This document shows positions 22,377 through 36,900 of a stretch of 64,000 bases of DNA, piece after piece (position 1 is the stretch's first letter; each line of letters starts with the position of its first letter). Below the pieces are notes generated by a model. The model was not told the origin of the DNA. It was given only the letters and a program-made list of their open reading frames with translations, and made no database searches. The DNA is from Lucinisca nassula (lineage: Eukaryota; Mollusca; Bivalvia; Lucinida; Lucinidae): assembly GCA_963580285.1 (NCBI GenBank), contig OY757023.1:130976027-131040026 (forward strand), written 5' to 3'. The position numbers and the translations under genes are program-made.

Positions 22377-25300
22377 GAATATTGGAAAATTGTTTCTCTC
22401 AAATAGTTTTGGAGATATAAGGGTCCAAAGTTGAAGGAAATTGACCTTTCAAGGGCCATAACTCGAAACTCAATGAAGGCAGACAACTCCCATTTTACCC
22501 CATGGCACTTGGGTTAAAGGCGCATCATTTGGCACCAATTATAGGCCGATATCATGAAGTCACCTTTGCCCATTTAGGCACTATCATCCTATTGGTGTCC
22601 CGCCAAAACTTGAGGCCATTATAACTCGCTTTTGTGTATTGCGATTGAGCTGAAATTTTGCATGCTGCTAGTAGACCTCAGTGCCTAGTGGCTTGCACAA
22701 TTTTGTGCCGCTACGAAGCGTATCTTGTGAGTTATAAGCCTTCAAACTTCGAGGAAATTAAAGTTTGTGCCTATTTTGCGGGAATACGAAATAAGATACA
22801 GAAATGCAGCATGTATCCTTCAACAGGCATTTATGTGCCCTACCATCGTGCAAAATCCCGGTAACACTGGGGCACGAGAAAGTGCCGAAATAAAGGACTC
22901 TTTTTTACATTGAGGGCTATGGGAAAAATGAAGAAAACGCCGCTACTCAGCCTAGAGGGCGAATACAATAGCAAGTTTTACACCGTTAGTCCGTCCCAAT
23001 AAAGTACGCCCTCGGGCCAAATTACAGATCGCTGCGTACAATAGAGGCCAAGAAAATTGACTTAGAAATTTTGGTGGTCGGCGTGTTGTGGGTACGAGAA
23101 TCTCATTTTGGTCACTTTCACGTAGAAGCATGAAAATGGTGCCAAAACGTGCCCATGCGTGTCCAACCAACTCATGAATATTGGAAAATTGTTTCTCTCA
23201 AATAGTTTTGGAGATATAAGGGTCCAAAGTTGAAGGAAATTGACCTTTCAAGGGCCATAACTCGAAACTCAATGAAGGCAGACAACTCCCATTTTACCCC
23301 ATGGCACTTGGGTTAAGGGCGCATCATTTGGCACCAATTATAGGCCGATATCATGAAGTCACCTTTGCACCATTTAGGCACTATCATCCTATTGGTGTCC
23401 CGCCAAAACTTGAGGCCCTTATAACTCGCTTTTGTGTATTGCGATTGAGCTGAAATTTTGCATGCTGCTAGTAGACCTCAGTGCCTAGTGGCTTGCAAAA
23501 TTTTGTGCCGCTACGAAGCGTATCTTGTGAGTTATAAGCCTTCAAACTTCGAGGAAATTAAAGTTTGTGCCTATTTTGCGGGAATACGAAATAAGATACA
23601 GAAATGCAGCATGTATCCTTCAACAGGCATTTATGTGCCCTACCATCGTGCAAAATCCCGGTAACACTGGGGCACGAGAAAGTGCCGAAATAAAGGACTC
23701 TTTTTTACATTGAGGGCTGTGGGAAAAATGAAGAAAACGCCGCTACTCAGCCTAGAGGGCGAATACAATAGCAAGTTTTACACCGTTAGTCCGTCCCAAT
23801 AAAGTACGCCCTCGGGCCAAATTACAGATCGCTGCGTACAATAGAGGCCAAGAAAATTGACTTAGAAATTTTGGTGGTCGGCGTGTTGTGGGTACGAGAA
23901 TCTCATTTTGGTCACTTTCACGTAGAAGCATGAAAATGGTGCCAAAACGTGCCCATGCGTGTCCAACCAACTCATGAATATTGGAAAATTGTTTCTCTCA
24001 AATAGTTTTGGAGATATAAGGGTCCAAAGTTGAAGGAAATTGACCTTTCAAGGGCCATAACTCGAAACTCAATGAAGGCAGACAACTCCCATTTTACCCC
24101 ATGGCACTTGGGTTAAAGGCGCATCATTTGGCACCAATTATAGGCCGATATCATGAAGTCACCTTTGCACCATTTAGGCACTATCATCCTATTGGTGTCC
24201 CGCCAAAACTTGAGGCCCTTATAACTCGCTTTTGTGTATTGCGATTGAGCTGAAATTTTGCATGCTGCTAGTAGACCTCAGTGCCTAGTGGCTTGCACAA
24301 TTTTGTGCCGCTACGAAGCGTATCTTGTGAGTTATAAGCCTTCAAACTTCGAGGAAATTAAAGTTTGTGCCTATTTTGCGGGAATACGAAATAAGATACA
24401 GAAATGCAGCATGTATCCTTCAACAGGCATTTATGTGCCCTACCATCGTGCAAAATCCCGGTAACACTGGGGCACGAGAAAGTGCCGAAATAAAGGACTC
24501 TTTTTTACATTGAGGGCTATGGGAAAAATGAAGAAAACGCCGCTACTCAGCCTAGAGGGCGAATACAATAGCAAGTTTTACACCGTTAGTCCGTCCCAAT
24601 AAAGTACTCCCTCGGGCCAAATTACAGATCGCTGCGTACAATAGAGGCCAAGAAAATTGACTTAGAAATTTTGGTGGTCGGCGTGTTGTGGGTACGAGAA
24701 TCTCATTTTGGTCACTTTCACGTAGAAGCATGAAAATGGTGCCAAAACGTGCCCATGCGTGTCCAACCAACTCATGAATATTGGAAAATTGTTTCTCTCA
24801 AATAGTTTTGGAGATATAAGGGTCCAAAGTTGAAGGAAATTGACCTTTCAAGGGCCATAACTCGAAACTCAATGAAGGCAGACAACTCCCATTTTACCCC
24901 ATGGCACTTGGGTTAAGGGCGCATCATTTGGCACCAATTATAGGCCGATATCATGAAGTCACCTTTGCACCATTTAGGCACTATCATCCTATTGGTGTCC
25001 CGCCAAAACTTGAGGCCCTTATAACTCGCTTTTGTGTATTGCGATTGAGCTGAAATTTTGCATGCTGCTAGTAGACCTCAGTGCCTAGTGGCTTGCAAAA
25101 TTTTGTGCCGCTACGAAGCGTATCTTGTGAGTTATAAGCCTTCAAACTTCGAGGAAATTAAAGTTTGTGCCTATTTTGCGGGAATACGAAATAAGATACA
25201 GAAATGCAGCATGTATCCTTCAACAGGCATTTATGTGCCCTACCATCGTGCAAAATCCCGGTAACACTGGGGCACGAGAAAGTGCCGAAATAAAGGACTC

Positions 25301-27974
25301 TTTTTTACATTGAGGGCTATGGGAAAAATGAAGAAAACGCCGCTACTCAGCCTAGAGGGCGAATACAATAGCAAGTTTTACACCGTTAGTCCGTCCCAAT
25401 AAAGTACGCCCTCGGGCCAAATTACAGATCGCTGCGTACAATAGAGGCCAAGAAAATTGACTTAGAAATTTTGGTGGTCGGCGTGTTGTGGGTACGAGAA
25501 TCTCATTTTGGTCACTTTCACGTAGAAGCATGAAAATGGTGCCAAAACGTGCCCATGCGTGTCCAACCAACTCATGAATATTGGAAAATTGTTTCTCTCA
25601 AATAGTTTTGGAGATATAAGGGTCCAAAGTTGAAGGAAATTGACCTTTCAAGGGCCATAACTCGAAACTCAATGAAGGCAGACAACTCCCATTTTACCCC
25701 ATGGCACTTGGGTTAAAGGCGCATCATTTGGCACCAATTATAGGCCGATATCATGAAGTCACCTTTGCCCATTTAGGCACTATCATCCTATTGGTGTCCC
25801 GCCAAAACTTGAGGCCATTATAACTCGCTTTTGTGTATTGCGATTGAGCTGAAATTTTGCATGCTGCTAGTAGACCTCAGTGCCTAGTGGCTTGCAAAAT
25901 TTTGTGCCGCTACGAAGCGTATCTTGTGAGTTATAAGCCTTCAAACTTCGAGGAAATTAAAGTTTGTGCCTATTTTGCGGGAATACGAAATAAGATACAG
26001 AAATGCAGCATGTATCCTTCAACAGGCATTTATGTGCCCTACCATCGTGCAAAATCCCGGTAACACTGGGGCACGAGAAAGTGCCGAAATAAAGGACTCT
26101 TTTTTACATTGAGGGCTATGGGAAAAATGAAGAAAACGCCGCTACTCAGCCTAGAGGGCGAATACAATAGCAAGTTTTACACCGTTAGTCCGTCCCAATA
26201 AAGTACGCCCTCGGGCCAAATTACAGATCGCTGCGTACAATAGAGGCCAAGAAAATTGACTTAGAAATTTTGGTGGTCGGCGTGTTGTGGGTACGAGAAT
26301 CTCATTTTGGTCACTTTCACGTAGAAGCATGAAAATGGTGCCAAAACGTGCCCATGCGTGTCCAACCAACTCATGAATATTGGAAAATTGTTTCTCTCAA
26401 ATAGTTTTGGAGATATAAGGGTCCAAAGTTGAAGGAAATTGACCTTTCAAGGGCCATAACTCGAAACTCAATGAAGGCAGACAACTCCCATTTTACCCCA
26501 TGGCACTTGGGTTAAGGGCGCATCATTTGGCACCAATTATAGGCCGATATCATGAAGTCACCTTTGCACCATTTAGGCACTATCATCCTATTGGTGTCCC
26601 GCCAAAACTTGAGGCCCTTATAACTCGCTTTTGTGTATTGCGATTGAGCTGAAATTTTGCATGCTGCTAGTAGACCTCAGTGCCTAGTGGCTTGCAAAAT
26701 TTTGTGCCGCTACGAAGCGTATCTTGTGAGTTATAAGCCTTCAAACTTCGAGGAAATTAAAGTTTGTGCCTATTTTGCGGGAATACGAAATAAGATACAG
26801 AAATGCAGCATGTATCCTTCAACAGGCATTTATGTGCCCTACCATCGTGCAAAATCCCGGTAACACTGGGGCACGAGAAAGTGCCGAAATAAAGGACTCT
26901 TTTTTACATTGAGGGCTATGGGAAAAATGAAGAAAACGCCGCTACTCAGCCTAGAGGGCGAATACAATAGCAAGTTTTACACCGTTAGTCCGTCCCAATA
27001 AAGTACGCCCTCGGGCCAAATTACAGATCGCTGCGTACAATAGAGGCCAAGAAAATTGACTTAGAAATTTTGGTGGTCGGCGTGTTGTGGGTACGAGAAT
27101 CTCATTTTGGTCACTTTCACGTAGAAGCATGAAAATGGTGCCAAAACGTGCCCATGCGTGTCCAACCAACTCATGAATATTGGAAAATTGTTTCTCTCAA
27201 ATAGTTTTGGAGATATAAGGGTCCAAAGTTGAAGGAAATTGACCTTTCAAGGGCCATAACTCGAAACTCAATGAAGGCAGACAACTCCCATTTTACCCCA
27301 TGGCACTTGGGTTAAGGGCGCATCATTTGGCACCAATTATAGGCCGATATCATGAAGTCACCTTTGCACCATTTAGGCACTATCATCCTATTGGTGTCCC
27401 GCCAAAACTTGAGGCCCTTATAACTCGCTTTTGTGTATTGCGATTGAGCTGAAATTTTGCATCCTGTTAGTAGACCTCAGTGCCTAGTGGCTTGCAAAAT
27501 TTTGTGCCGCTACGAAGCGTATCTTGTGAGTTATAAGCCTTCAAACTTCGAGGAAATTAAAGTTTGTGCCTATTTTGCGGGAATACGAAATAAGATACAG
27601 AAATGCAGCATGTATCCTTCAACAGGCATTTATGTGCCCTACCATCGTGCAAAATCCCGGTAACACTGGGGCACGAGAAAGTGCCGAAATAAAGGACTCT
27701 TTTTTACATTGAGGGCTATGGGAAAAATGAAGAAAACGCCGCTACTCAGACTAGAGGGCGAATACAATAGCAAGTTTTACACCGTTAGTCCATCCCAATA
27801 AAGTACGCCCTCGGGCCAAATTACAGATCGCTGCGTACAATAGAGGCCAAGAAAATTGACTTAGAAATTTTGGTGGTCGGCGTGTTGTGGGTACGAGAAT
27901 CTCATTTTGGTCACTTTCACGTAGAAGCATGAAAATGGTGCCAAAACGTGCCCATGCGTGTTCAACCAACTCAT
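22377..27974 (+). repeat. Higher-order block, copy 2 (units 29-35)
   Basis: Subtype order is Y (29), plain (30), X (31), plain (32), Y' (33), plain (34), Z (35). It matches units 23-28 except for one extra plain unit before Z. Z in unit 35 shares GTTAGTAG, GTCCATCCC and GTGTTCAACC with unit 28 but has its own GCATCCTG and CAGACTAG changes, so the copies have had time to diverge slightly. Confidence 0.75.
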
Positions 27975-30900
27975 GAATATTGGAAAATTGTTTCTCTCAA
28001 ATAGTTTTGGAGATATAAGGGTCCAAAGTTGAAGGAAATTGACCTTTCAAGGGCCATAACTCGAAACTCAATGAAGGCAGACAACTCCCATTTTACCCCA
28101 TGGCACTTGGGTTAAGGGCGCATCATTTGGCACCAATTATAGGCCGATATCATGAAGTCACCTTTGCACCATTTAGGCACTATCATCCTATTGGTGTCCC
28201 GCCAAAACTTGAGGCCCTTATAACTCGCTTTTGTGTATTGCGATTGAGCTGAAATTTTGCATGCTGCTAGTAGACCTCAGTGCCTAGTGGCTTGCAAAAT
28301 TTTGTGCCGCTACGAAGCGTATCTTGTGAGTTATAAGCCTTCAAACTTCGAGGAAATTAAAGTTTGTGCCTATTTTGCGGGAATACGAAATAAGATACAG
28401 AAATGCAGCATGTATCCTTCAACAGGCATTTATGTGCCCTACCATCGTGCAAAATCCCGGTAACACTGGGGCACGAGAAAGTGCCGAAATAAAGGACTCT
28501 TTTTTACATTGAGGGCTATGGGAAAAATGAAGAAAACGCCGCTACTCAGCCTAGAGGGCGAATACAATAGCAAGTTTTACACCGTTAGTCCGTCCCAATA
28601 AAGTACGCCCTCGGGCCAAATTACAGATCGCTGCGTACAATAGAGGCCAAGAAAATTGACTTAGAAATTTTGGTGGTCGGCGTGTTGTGGGAACGAGAAT
28701 CTCATTTTGGTCACTTTCACGTAGAAGCATGAAAATGGTGCCAAAACGTGCCCATGCGTGTCCAACCAATTCATGAATATTGGAAAATTGTTTCTCTCAA
28801 ATAGTTTTGGGAGATATAAGGGTCCAAAGTTGAAGGAAATTGACCTTTCAAGGGCCATAACTCGAAACTCAATGAAGGCAGACAACTCCCATTTTACCCC
28901 ATGGCACTTGGGTTAAGGGCGCATCATTTGGCACCAATTATAGGCCGATATCATGAAGTCACCTTTGCACCATTTAGGCACTATCATCCTATTGGTGTCC
29001 CGCCAAAACTTGAGGCCCTTATAACTCGCTTTTGTGTATTGCGATTAAGCTGAAATTTTGCATGCTGCTAGTAGACCTCAGTGCCTAGTGGCTTGCAAAA
29101 TTTTGTGCCGCTACGAAGCGTATCTTGTGAGTTATAAGCCTTCAAACTTCGAGGAAATTAAAGTTTGTGCCTATTTTGCGGGAATACGAAATAAGATACA
29201 GAAATGCAGCATGTATCCTTCAACAGGCATTTATGTGCCCTACCATCGTGCAAAATCCCGGTAACACTGGGGCACGAGAAAGTGCCGAAATAAAGGACTC
29301 TTTTTTTACATTGGGCTATGGGAAAAATGAAGAAAACGCCGCTACTCAGCCTAGAGGGCGAATACAATAGCAAGTTTTACACCGTTAGTCCGTCTCAATA
29401 AAGTACGCCCTCGGGCCAAATTACAGATCGCTGCGTACAATAGAGGCCAAGAAAATTGACTTAGAAATTTTGGTGGTCGGCGTGTTGTGGGTACGAGAAT
29501 CTCATTTTGGTCACTTTCACGTAGAAGCATGAAAATGGTGCCAAAACGTGCCCATGCGTGTCCAACCAACTCATGAATATTGGAAAATTGTTTCTCTCAA
29601 ATAGTTTTGGAGATATAAGGGTCCAAAGTTGAAGGAAATTGACCTTTCAAGGGCCATAACTCGAAACTCAATGAAGGCAGACAACTCCCATTTTACCCCA
29701 TGGCACTTGGGTTAAGGGCGCATCATTTGGCACCAATTATAGGCCGATATCATGAAGTCACCTTTGCACCATTTAGGCACTATCATCCTATTGGTGTCCC
29801 GCCAAAACTTGAGGCCCTTATAACTCGCTTTTGTGTATTGCGATTGAGCTGAAATTTTGCATGCTGCTAGTAGACCTCAGTGCCTAGTGGCTTGCAAAAT
29901 TTTGTGCCGCTACGAAGCGTATCTTGTGAGTTATAAGCCTTCAAACTTCGAGGAAATTAAAGTTTGTGCCTATTTTGCGGGAATACGAAATAAGATACAG
30001 AAATGCAGCATATATCCTTCAACAGGCATTTATGTGCCCTACCATCGTGCAAAATCCCGGTAACACTGGGGCACGAGAAAGTGCCGAAATAAAGGACTCT
30101 TTTTTACATTGAGGGCTATGGGAAAAATGAAGAAAACGCCGCTACTCAGCCTAGAGGGCGAATACAATATTAAGTTTTACACCGTTAGTCCGTCTCATTA
30201 AAGTACGCCCTCGGGCCAAATTACAGATCGCTGCGTACAATAGAGGCCAAGAAAATTGACTTAGAAATTTTGGTGGTCGGCGTGTTGTGGGTACGAGAAT
30301 CTCATTTTGGTCACTTTCACGTAGAAGCATGAAAATGGTGCCAAAACGTGCCCATGCGTGTCCAACCAACTCATGAATATTGGAAAATTGTTTCTCTCAA
30401 ATAGTTTTGGAGATATAAGTGTCCAAAGTTGAAGGAAATTGACCTTTCAAGGGCCATAACTCGAAACTCAATGAAGGCAGACAACTCCCATTTTACCCCA
30501 TGGCACTTGGGTTAAGGGCGCATCATTTGGCACCAATTATAGGCCGATATCATGAAGTCACCTTTGCACCATTTAGGCACTATCATCCTATTGGTGTCCC
30601 GCCAAAACTTGAGGCCCTTATAACTCGCTTTTGTGTATTGCGATTGAGCTGAAATTTTGCATGCTGCTAGTAGACCTCAGTGCCTAGTGGCTTGCAAAAT
30701 TTTGTGCCGCTACGAAGCGTATCTTGTGAGTTATAAGCCTTCAAACTTCGAGGAAATTAAAGTTTGTGCCTATTTTGCGGGAATACGAAATAAGATACAG
30801 AAATGCAGCATGTATCCTTCAACAGGCATTTATGTGCCCTACCATCGTGCAAAATCCCGGTAACACTGGGGCACGAGAAAGTGCCGAAATAAAGGACTCT

Positions 30901-33900
30901 TTTTTACATTGAGGGCTATGGGAAAAATGAAGAAAACGCCGCTACTCAGCCTAGAGGGCGAATACAATAGCAAGTTTTACACCGTTAGTCCGTCTCAATA
31001 AAGTACGCCCTCGGGCCAAATTACAGATCGCTGCGTACAATAGAGGCCAAGAAAATTGACTTAGAAATTTTGGTGGTCGGCGTGTTGTGGGTACGAGAAT
31101 CTCATTTTGGTCACTTTCACGTAGAAGCATGAAAATGGTGCCAAAACGTGCCCATGCGTGTCCAACCAACTCATGAATATTGGAAAATTGTTTCTCTCAA
31201 ATAGTTTTGGAGATATAAGTGTCCAAAGTTGAAGGAAATTGACCTTTCAAGGGCCATAACTCGAAACTCAATGAAGGCAGACAACTCCCATTTTACCCCA
31301 TGGCACTTGGGTTAAGGGCGCATCATTTGGCACCAATTATAGGCCGATATCATGAAGTCACCTTTGCACCATTTAGGCACTATCATCCTATTGGTGTCCC
31401 GCCAAAACTTGAGGCCCTTATAACTCGCTTTTGTGTATTGCGATTGAGCTGAAATTTTGCATGCTGCTAGTAGACCTCAGTGCCTAGTGGCTTGCAAAAT
31501 TTTGTGCCGCTACGAAGCGTATCTTGTGAGTTATAAGCCTTCAAACTTCGAGGAAATTAAAGTTTGTGCCTATTTTGCGGGAATACGAAATAAGATACAG
31601 AAATGCAGCATGTATCCTTCAACAGGCATTTATGTGCCCTACCATCGTGCAAAATCCCGGTAACACTGGGGCACGAGAAAGTGCCGAAATAAAGGACTCT
31701 TTTTTACATTGAGGGCTATGGGAAAAATGAAGAAAACGCCGCTACTCAGCCTAGAGGGCGAATACAATAGCAAGTTTTACACCGTTAGTCCGTCTCAATA
31801 AAGTACGCCCTCGGGCCAAATTACAGATCGCTGCGTACAATAGAGGCCAAGAAAATTGACTTAGAAATTTTGGTGGTCGGCGTGTTGTGGGTACGAGAAT
31901 CTCATTTTGGTCACTTTCACGTAGAAGCATGAAAATGGTGCCAAAACGTGCCCATGCGTGTCCAACCAACTCATGAATATTGGAAAATTGTTTCTCTCAA
32001 ATAGTTTTGGAGATATAAGTGTCCAAAGTTGAAGGAAATTGACCTTTCAAGGGCCATAACTCGAAACTCAATGAAGGCAGACAACTCCCATTTTACCCCA
32101 TGGCACTTGGGTTAAGGGCGCATCATTTGGCACCAATTATAGGCCGATATCATGAAGTCACCTTTGCACCATTTAGGCACTATCATCCTATTGGTGTCCC
32201 GCCAAAACTTGAGGCCCTTATAACTCGCTTTTGTGTATTGCGATTGAGCTGAAATTTTGCATGCTGCTAGTAGACCTCAGTGCCTAGTGGCTTGCAAAAT
32301 TTTGTGCCGCTACGAAGCGTATCTTGTGAGTTATAAGCCTTCAAACTTCGAGGAAATTAAAGTTTGTGCCTATTTTGCGGGAATACGAAATAAGATACAG
32401 AAATGCAGCATGTATCCTTCAACAGGCATTTATGTGCCCTACCATCGTGCAAAATCCCGGTAACACTGGGGCACGAGAAAGTGCCGAAATAAAGGACTCT
32501 TTTTTACATTGAGGGCTATGGGAAAAATGAAGAAAACGCCGCTACTCAGCCTAGAGGGCGAATACAATAGCAAGTTTTACACCGTTAGTCCGTCCCAATA
32601 AAGTACGCCCTCGGGCCAAATTACAGATCGCTGCGTACAATAGAGGCCAAGAAAATTGACTTAGAAATTTTGGTGGTCGGCGTGTTGTGGGTACGAGAAT
32701 CTCATTTTGGTCACTTTCACGTAGAAGCATGAAAATGGTGCCAAAACGTGCCCATGCGTGTCCAACCAACTCATGAATATTGGAAAATTGTTTCTCTCAA
32801 ATAGTTTTGGAGATATAAGGGTCCAAAGTTGAAGGAAATTGACCTTTCAAGGGCCATAACTCGAAACTCAATGAAGGCAGACAACTCCCATTTTACCCCA
32901 TGGCACTTGGGTTAAGGGCGCATCATTTGGCACCAATTATAGGCCGATATCATGAAGTCACCTTTGCACCATTTAGGCACTATCATCCTATTGGTGTCCC
33001 GCCAAAACTTGAGGCCCTTATAACTCGCTTTTGTGTATTGCGATTGAGCTGAAATTTTGCATGCTGCTAGTAGACCTCAGTGCCTAGTGGCTTGCAAAAT
33101 TTTGTGCCGCTACGAAGCGTATCTTGTGAGTTATAAGCCTTCAAACTTCGAGGAAATTAAAGTTTGTGCCTATTTTGCGGGAATACGAAATAAGATACAG
33201 AAATGCAGCATGTATCCTTCAACAGGCATTTATGTGCCCTACCATCGTGCAAAATCCCGGTAACACTGGGGCACGAGAAAGTGCCGAAATAAAGGACTCT
33301 TTTTTACATTGAGGGCTATGGGAAAAATGAAGAAAACGCCGCTACTCAGCCTAGAGGGCGAATACAATAGCAAGTTTTACACCGTTAGTCCGTCCCAATA
33401 AAGTACGCCCTCGGGCCAAATTACAGATCGCTGCGTGCAATAGAGGCCAAGAAAATTGACTTAGAAATTTTGGTGGTCGGCGTGTTGTGGGTACGAGAAT
33501 CTCATTTTGGTCACTTTCACGTAGAAGCATGAAAATGGTGCCAAAACGTGCCCATGCGTGTCCAACCGACTCATGAATATTGGAAAATTGTTTCTCTCAA
33601 ATAGTTTTGGAGATATAAGGGTCCAAAGTTGAAGGAAATTGACCTTTCAAGGGCCATAACTCGAAACTCAATGAAGGCAGACAACTCCCATTTTACCCCA
33701 TGGCACTTGGGTTAAGGGCGCATCATTTGGCACCAATTATAGGCCGATATCATGAAGTCACCTTTGCACCATTTAGGCACTATCATCCTATTGGTGTCCC
33801 GCCAAAACTTGAGGCCCTTATAACTCGCTTTTGTGTATTGCGATTAAGCTGAAATTTTGCATGCTGCTAGTAGACCTCAGTGCCTAGTGGCTTGCAAAAT

Positions 33901-36900
33901 TTTGTGCCGCTACGAAGCGTATCTTGTGAGTTATAAGCCTTCAAACTTCGAGGAAATTAAAGTTTGTGCCTATTTTGCGGGAATACGAAATAAGATACAG
34001 AAATGCAGCATGTATCCTTCAACAGGCATTTATGTGCCCTACCATCGTGCAAAATCCCGGTAACACTGGGGCACGAGAAAGTGCCGAAATAAAGGACTCT
34101 TTTTTACATTGAGGGCTATGGGAAAAATGAAGAAAACGCCGCTACTCAGCCTAGAGGGCGAATACAATAGCAAGTTTTACACCGTTAGTCCGTCCCAATA
34201 AAGTACGCCCTCGGGCCAAATTACAGATCGCTGCGTACAATAGAGGCCAAGAAAATTGACTTAGAAATTTTGGTGGTCGGCGTGTTGTGGGTACGAGAAT
34301 CTCATTTTGGTCACTTTCACGTAGAAGCATGAAAATGGTGCCAAAACGTGCCCATGCGTGTCCAACCGACTCATGAATATTGGAAAATTGTTTCTCTCAA
34401 ATAGTTTTGGAGATATAAGGGTCCAAAGTTGAAGGAAATTGACCTTTCAAGGGCCATAACTCGAAACTCAATGAAGGCAGACAACTCCCATTTTACCCCA
34501 TGGCACTTGGGTTAAGGGCGCATCATTTGGCACCAATTATAGGCCGATATCATGAAGTCACCTTTGCACCATTTAGGCACTATCATCCTATTGGTGTCCC
34601 GCCAAAACTTGAGGCCCTTATAACTCGCTTTTGTGTATTGCGATTGAGCTGAAATTTTGCATGCTGCTAGTAGACCTCAGTGCCTAGTGGCTTGCAAAAT
34701 TTTGTGCCGCTACGAAGCGTATCTTGTGAGTTATAAGCCTTCAAACTTCGAGGAAATTAAAGTTTGTGCCTATTTTGCGGGAATACGAAATAAGATACAG
34801 AAATGCAGCATGTATCCTTCAACAGGCATTTATGTGCCCTACCATCGTGCAAAATCCCGGTAACACTGGGGCACGAGAAAGTGCCGAAATAAAGGACTCT
34901 TTTTTCATTGAGGGCTATGGGAAAAATGAAGAAAACGCCGCTACTCAGCCTAGAGGGCGAATACAATAGCAAGTTTTACACCGTTAGTCCGTCCCAATAA
35001 AGTACGCCCTCGGGCCAAATTACAGATCGCTGCGTGCAATAGAGGCCAAGAAAATTGACTTAGAAATTTTGGTGGTCGGCGTCTTGTGGGTACGAGAATC
35101 TCATTTTGGTCACTTTCACGTAGAAGCATGAAAATGGTGCCAAAACGTGCCCATGCGTGTCCAACCAACTCATGAATATTGGAAAATTGTTTCTCTCAAA
35201 TAGTTTTGGAGATATAAGGGTCCAAAGTTGAAGGAAATTGACCTTTCAAGGGCCATAACTCGAAACTCAATGAAGGCAGACAACTCCCATTTTACCCCAT
35301 GGCACTTGGGTTAAGGGCGCATCATTTGGCACCAATTATAGGCCGATATCATGAAGTCACCTTTGCACCATTTAGGCACTATCATCCTATTGGTGTCCCG
35401 CCAAAACTTGAGGCCCTTATAACTCGCTTTTGTGTATTGCGATTGAGCTGAAATTTTGCATGCTGCTAGTAGACCTCAGTGCCTAGTGGCTTGCAAAATT
35501 TTGTGCCGCTACGAAGCGTATCTTGTGAGTTATAAGCCTTCAAACTTCGAGGAAATTAAAGTTTGTGCCTATTTTGCGGGAATACGAAATAAGATACAGA
35601 AATGCAGCATGTATCCTTCAACAGGCATTTATGTGCCCTACCATCGTGCAAAATCCCGGTAACACTGGGGCACGAGAAAGTGCCGAAATAAAGGACTCTT
35701 TTTTACATTGAGGGCTATGGGAAAAATGAAGAAAACGCCGCTACTCAGCCTAGAGGGCGAATACAATAGCAAGTTTTACACCGTTAGTCCGTCCCAATAA
35801 AGTACGCCCTCGGGCCAAATTACAGATCGCTGCGTATAATAGAGGCCAAGAAAATTGACTTAGAAATTTTGGTGGTCGGCGTGTTGTGGGTACGAGAATC
35901 TCATTTTGGTCACTTTCACGTAGAAGCATGAAAATGGTGCCAAAACGTGCCCATGCGTGTCCAACCAACTCATGAATATTGGAAAATTGTTTCTCTCAAA
36001 TAGTTTTGGAGATATAAGGGTCCAAAGTTGAAGGAAATTGACCTTTCAAGGGCCATAACTCGAAACTCAATGAAGGCAGACAACTCCCATTTTACCCCAT
36101 GGCACTTGGGTTAAGGGCGCATCATTTGGCACCAATTATAGGCCGATATCATGAAGTCACCTTTGCACCATTTAGGCACTATCATCCTATTGGTGTCCCG
36201 CCAAAACTTGAGGCCCTTATAACTCGCTTTTGTGTATTGCGATTGAGCTGAAATTTTGCATGCTGCTAGTAGACCTCAGTGCCTAGTGGCTTGCAAAATT
36301 TTGTGCCGCTACGAAGCGTATCTTGTGAGTTATAAGCCTTCAAACTTCGAGGAAATTAAAGTTTGTGCCTATTTTGCGGGAATACGAAATAAGATACAGA
36401 AATGCAGCATGTATCCTTCAACAGGCATTTATGTGCCCTACCATCGTGCAAAATCCCGGTAACACTGGGGCACGAGAAAGTGCCGAAATAAAGGACTCTT
36501 TTTTACATTGAGGGCTATGGGAAAAATGAAGAAAACGCCGCTACTCAGCCTAGAGGGCGAATACAATAGCAAGCTTTACACCGTTAGTCCGGCCCAATAA
36601 AGTACGCCCTCGGGCCAAATTACAGATCGCTGCGTACAATAGAGGCCAAGAAAATTGACTTAGAAATTTTGGATGTCGGCGTGTTGTGGGTACGAGAACC
36701 TCATTTTGGTCACTTTCACGTAGAAGCATGAAAATGGTGCCAAAACGTGCCCATGCGTGTCCAACCAACTCATGAATATTGGAAAATTGTTTCTCTCAAA
36801 TAGTTTTGGAGATATAAGGGTCCAAAGTTGAAGGAAATTGACCTTTCAAGGGCCATAACTCGAAACTCAATGAAGGCAGACAACTCCCATTTTACCCCAT

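Noticed and set aside
29158..29373. Extra overlapping frames of 61-74 codons on either strand at single units
   Set aside because: They appear only where a one-base change or indel happens to remove a stop (for example 28661-28885, 34757-34972, 56534-56719). They are shadows of repeat variation.
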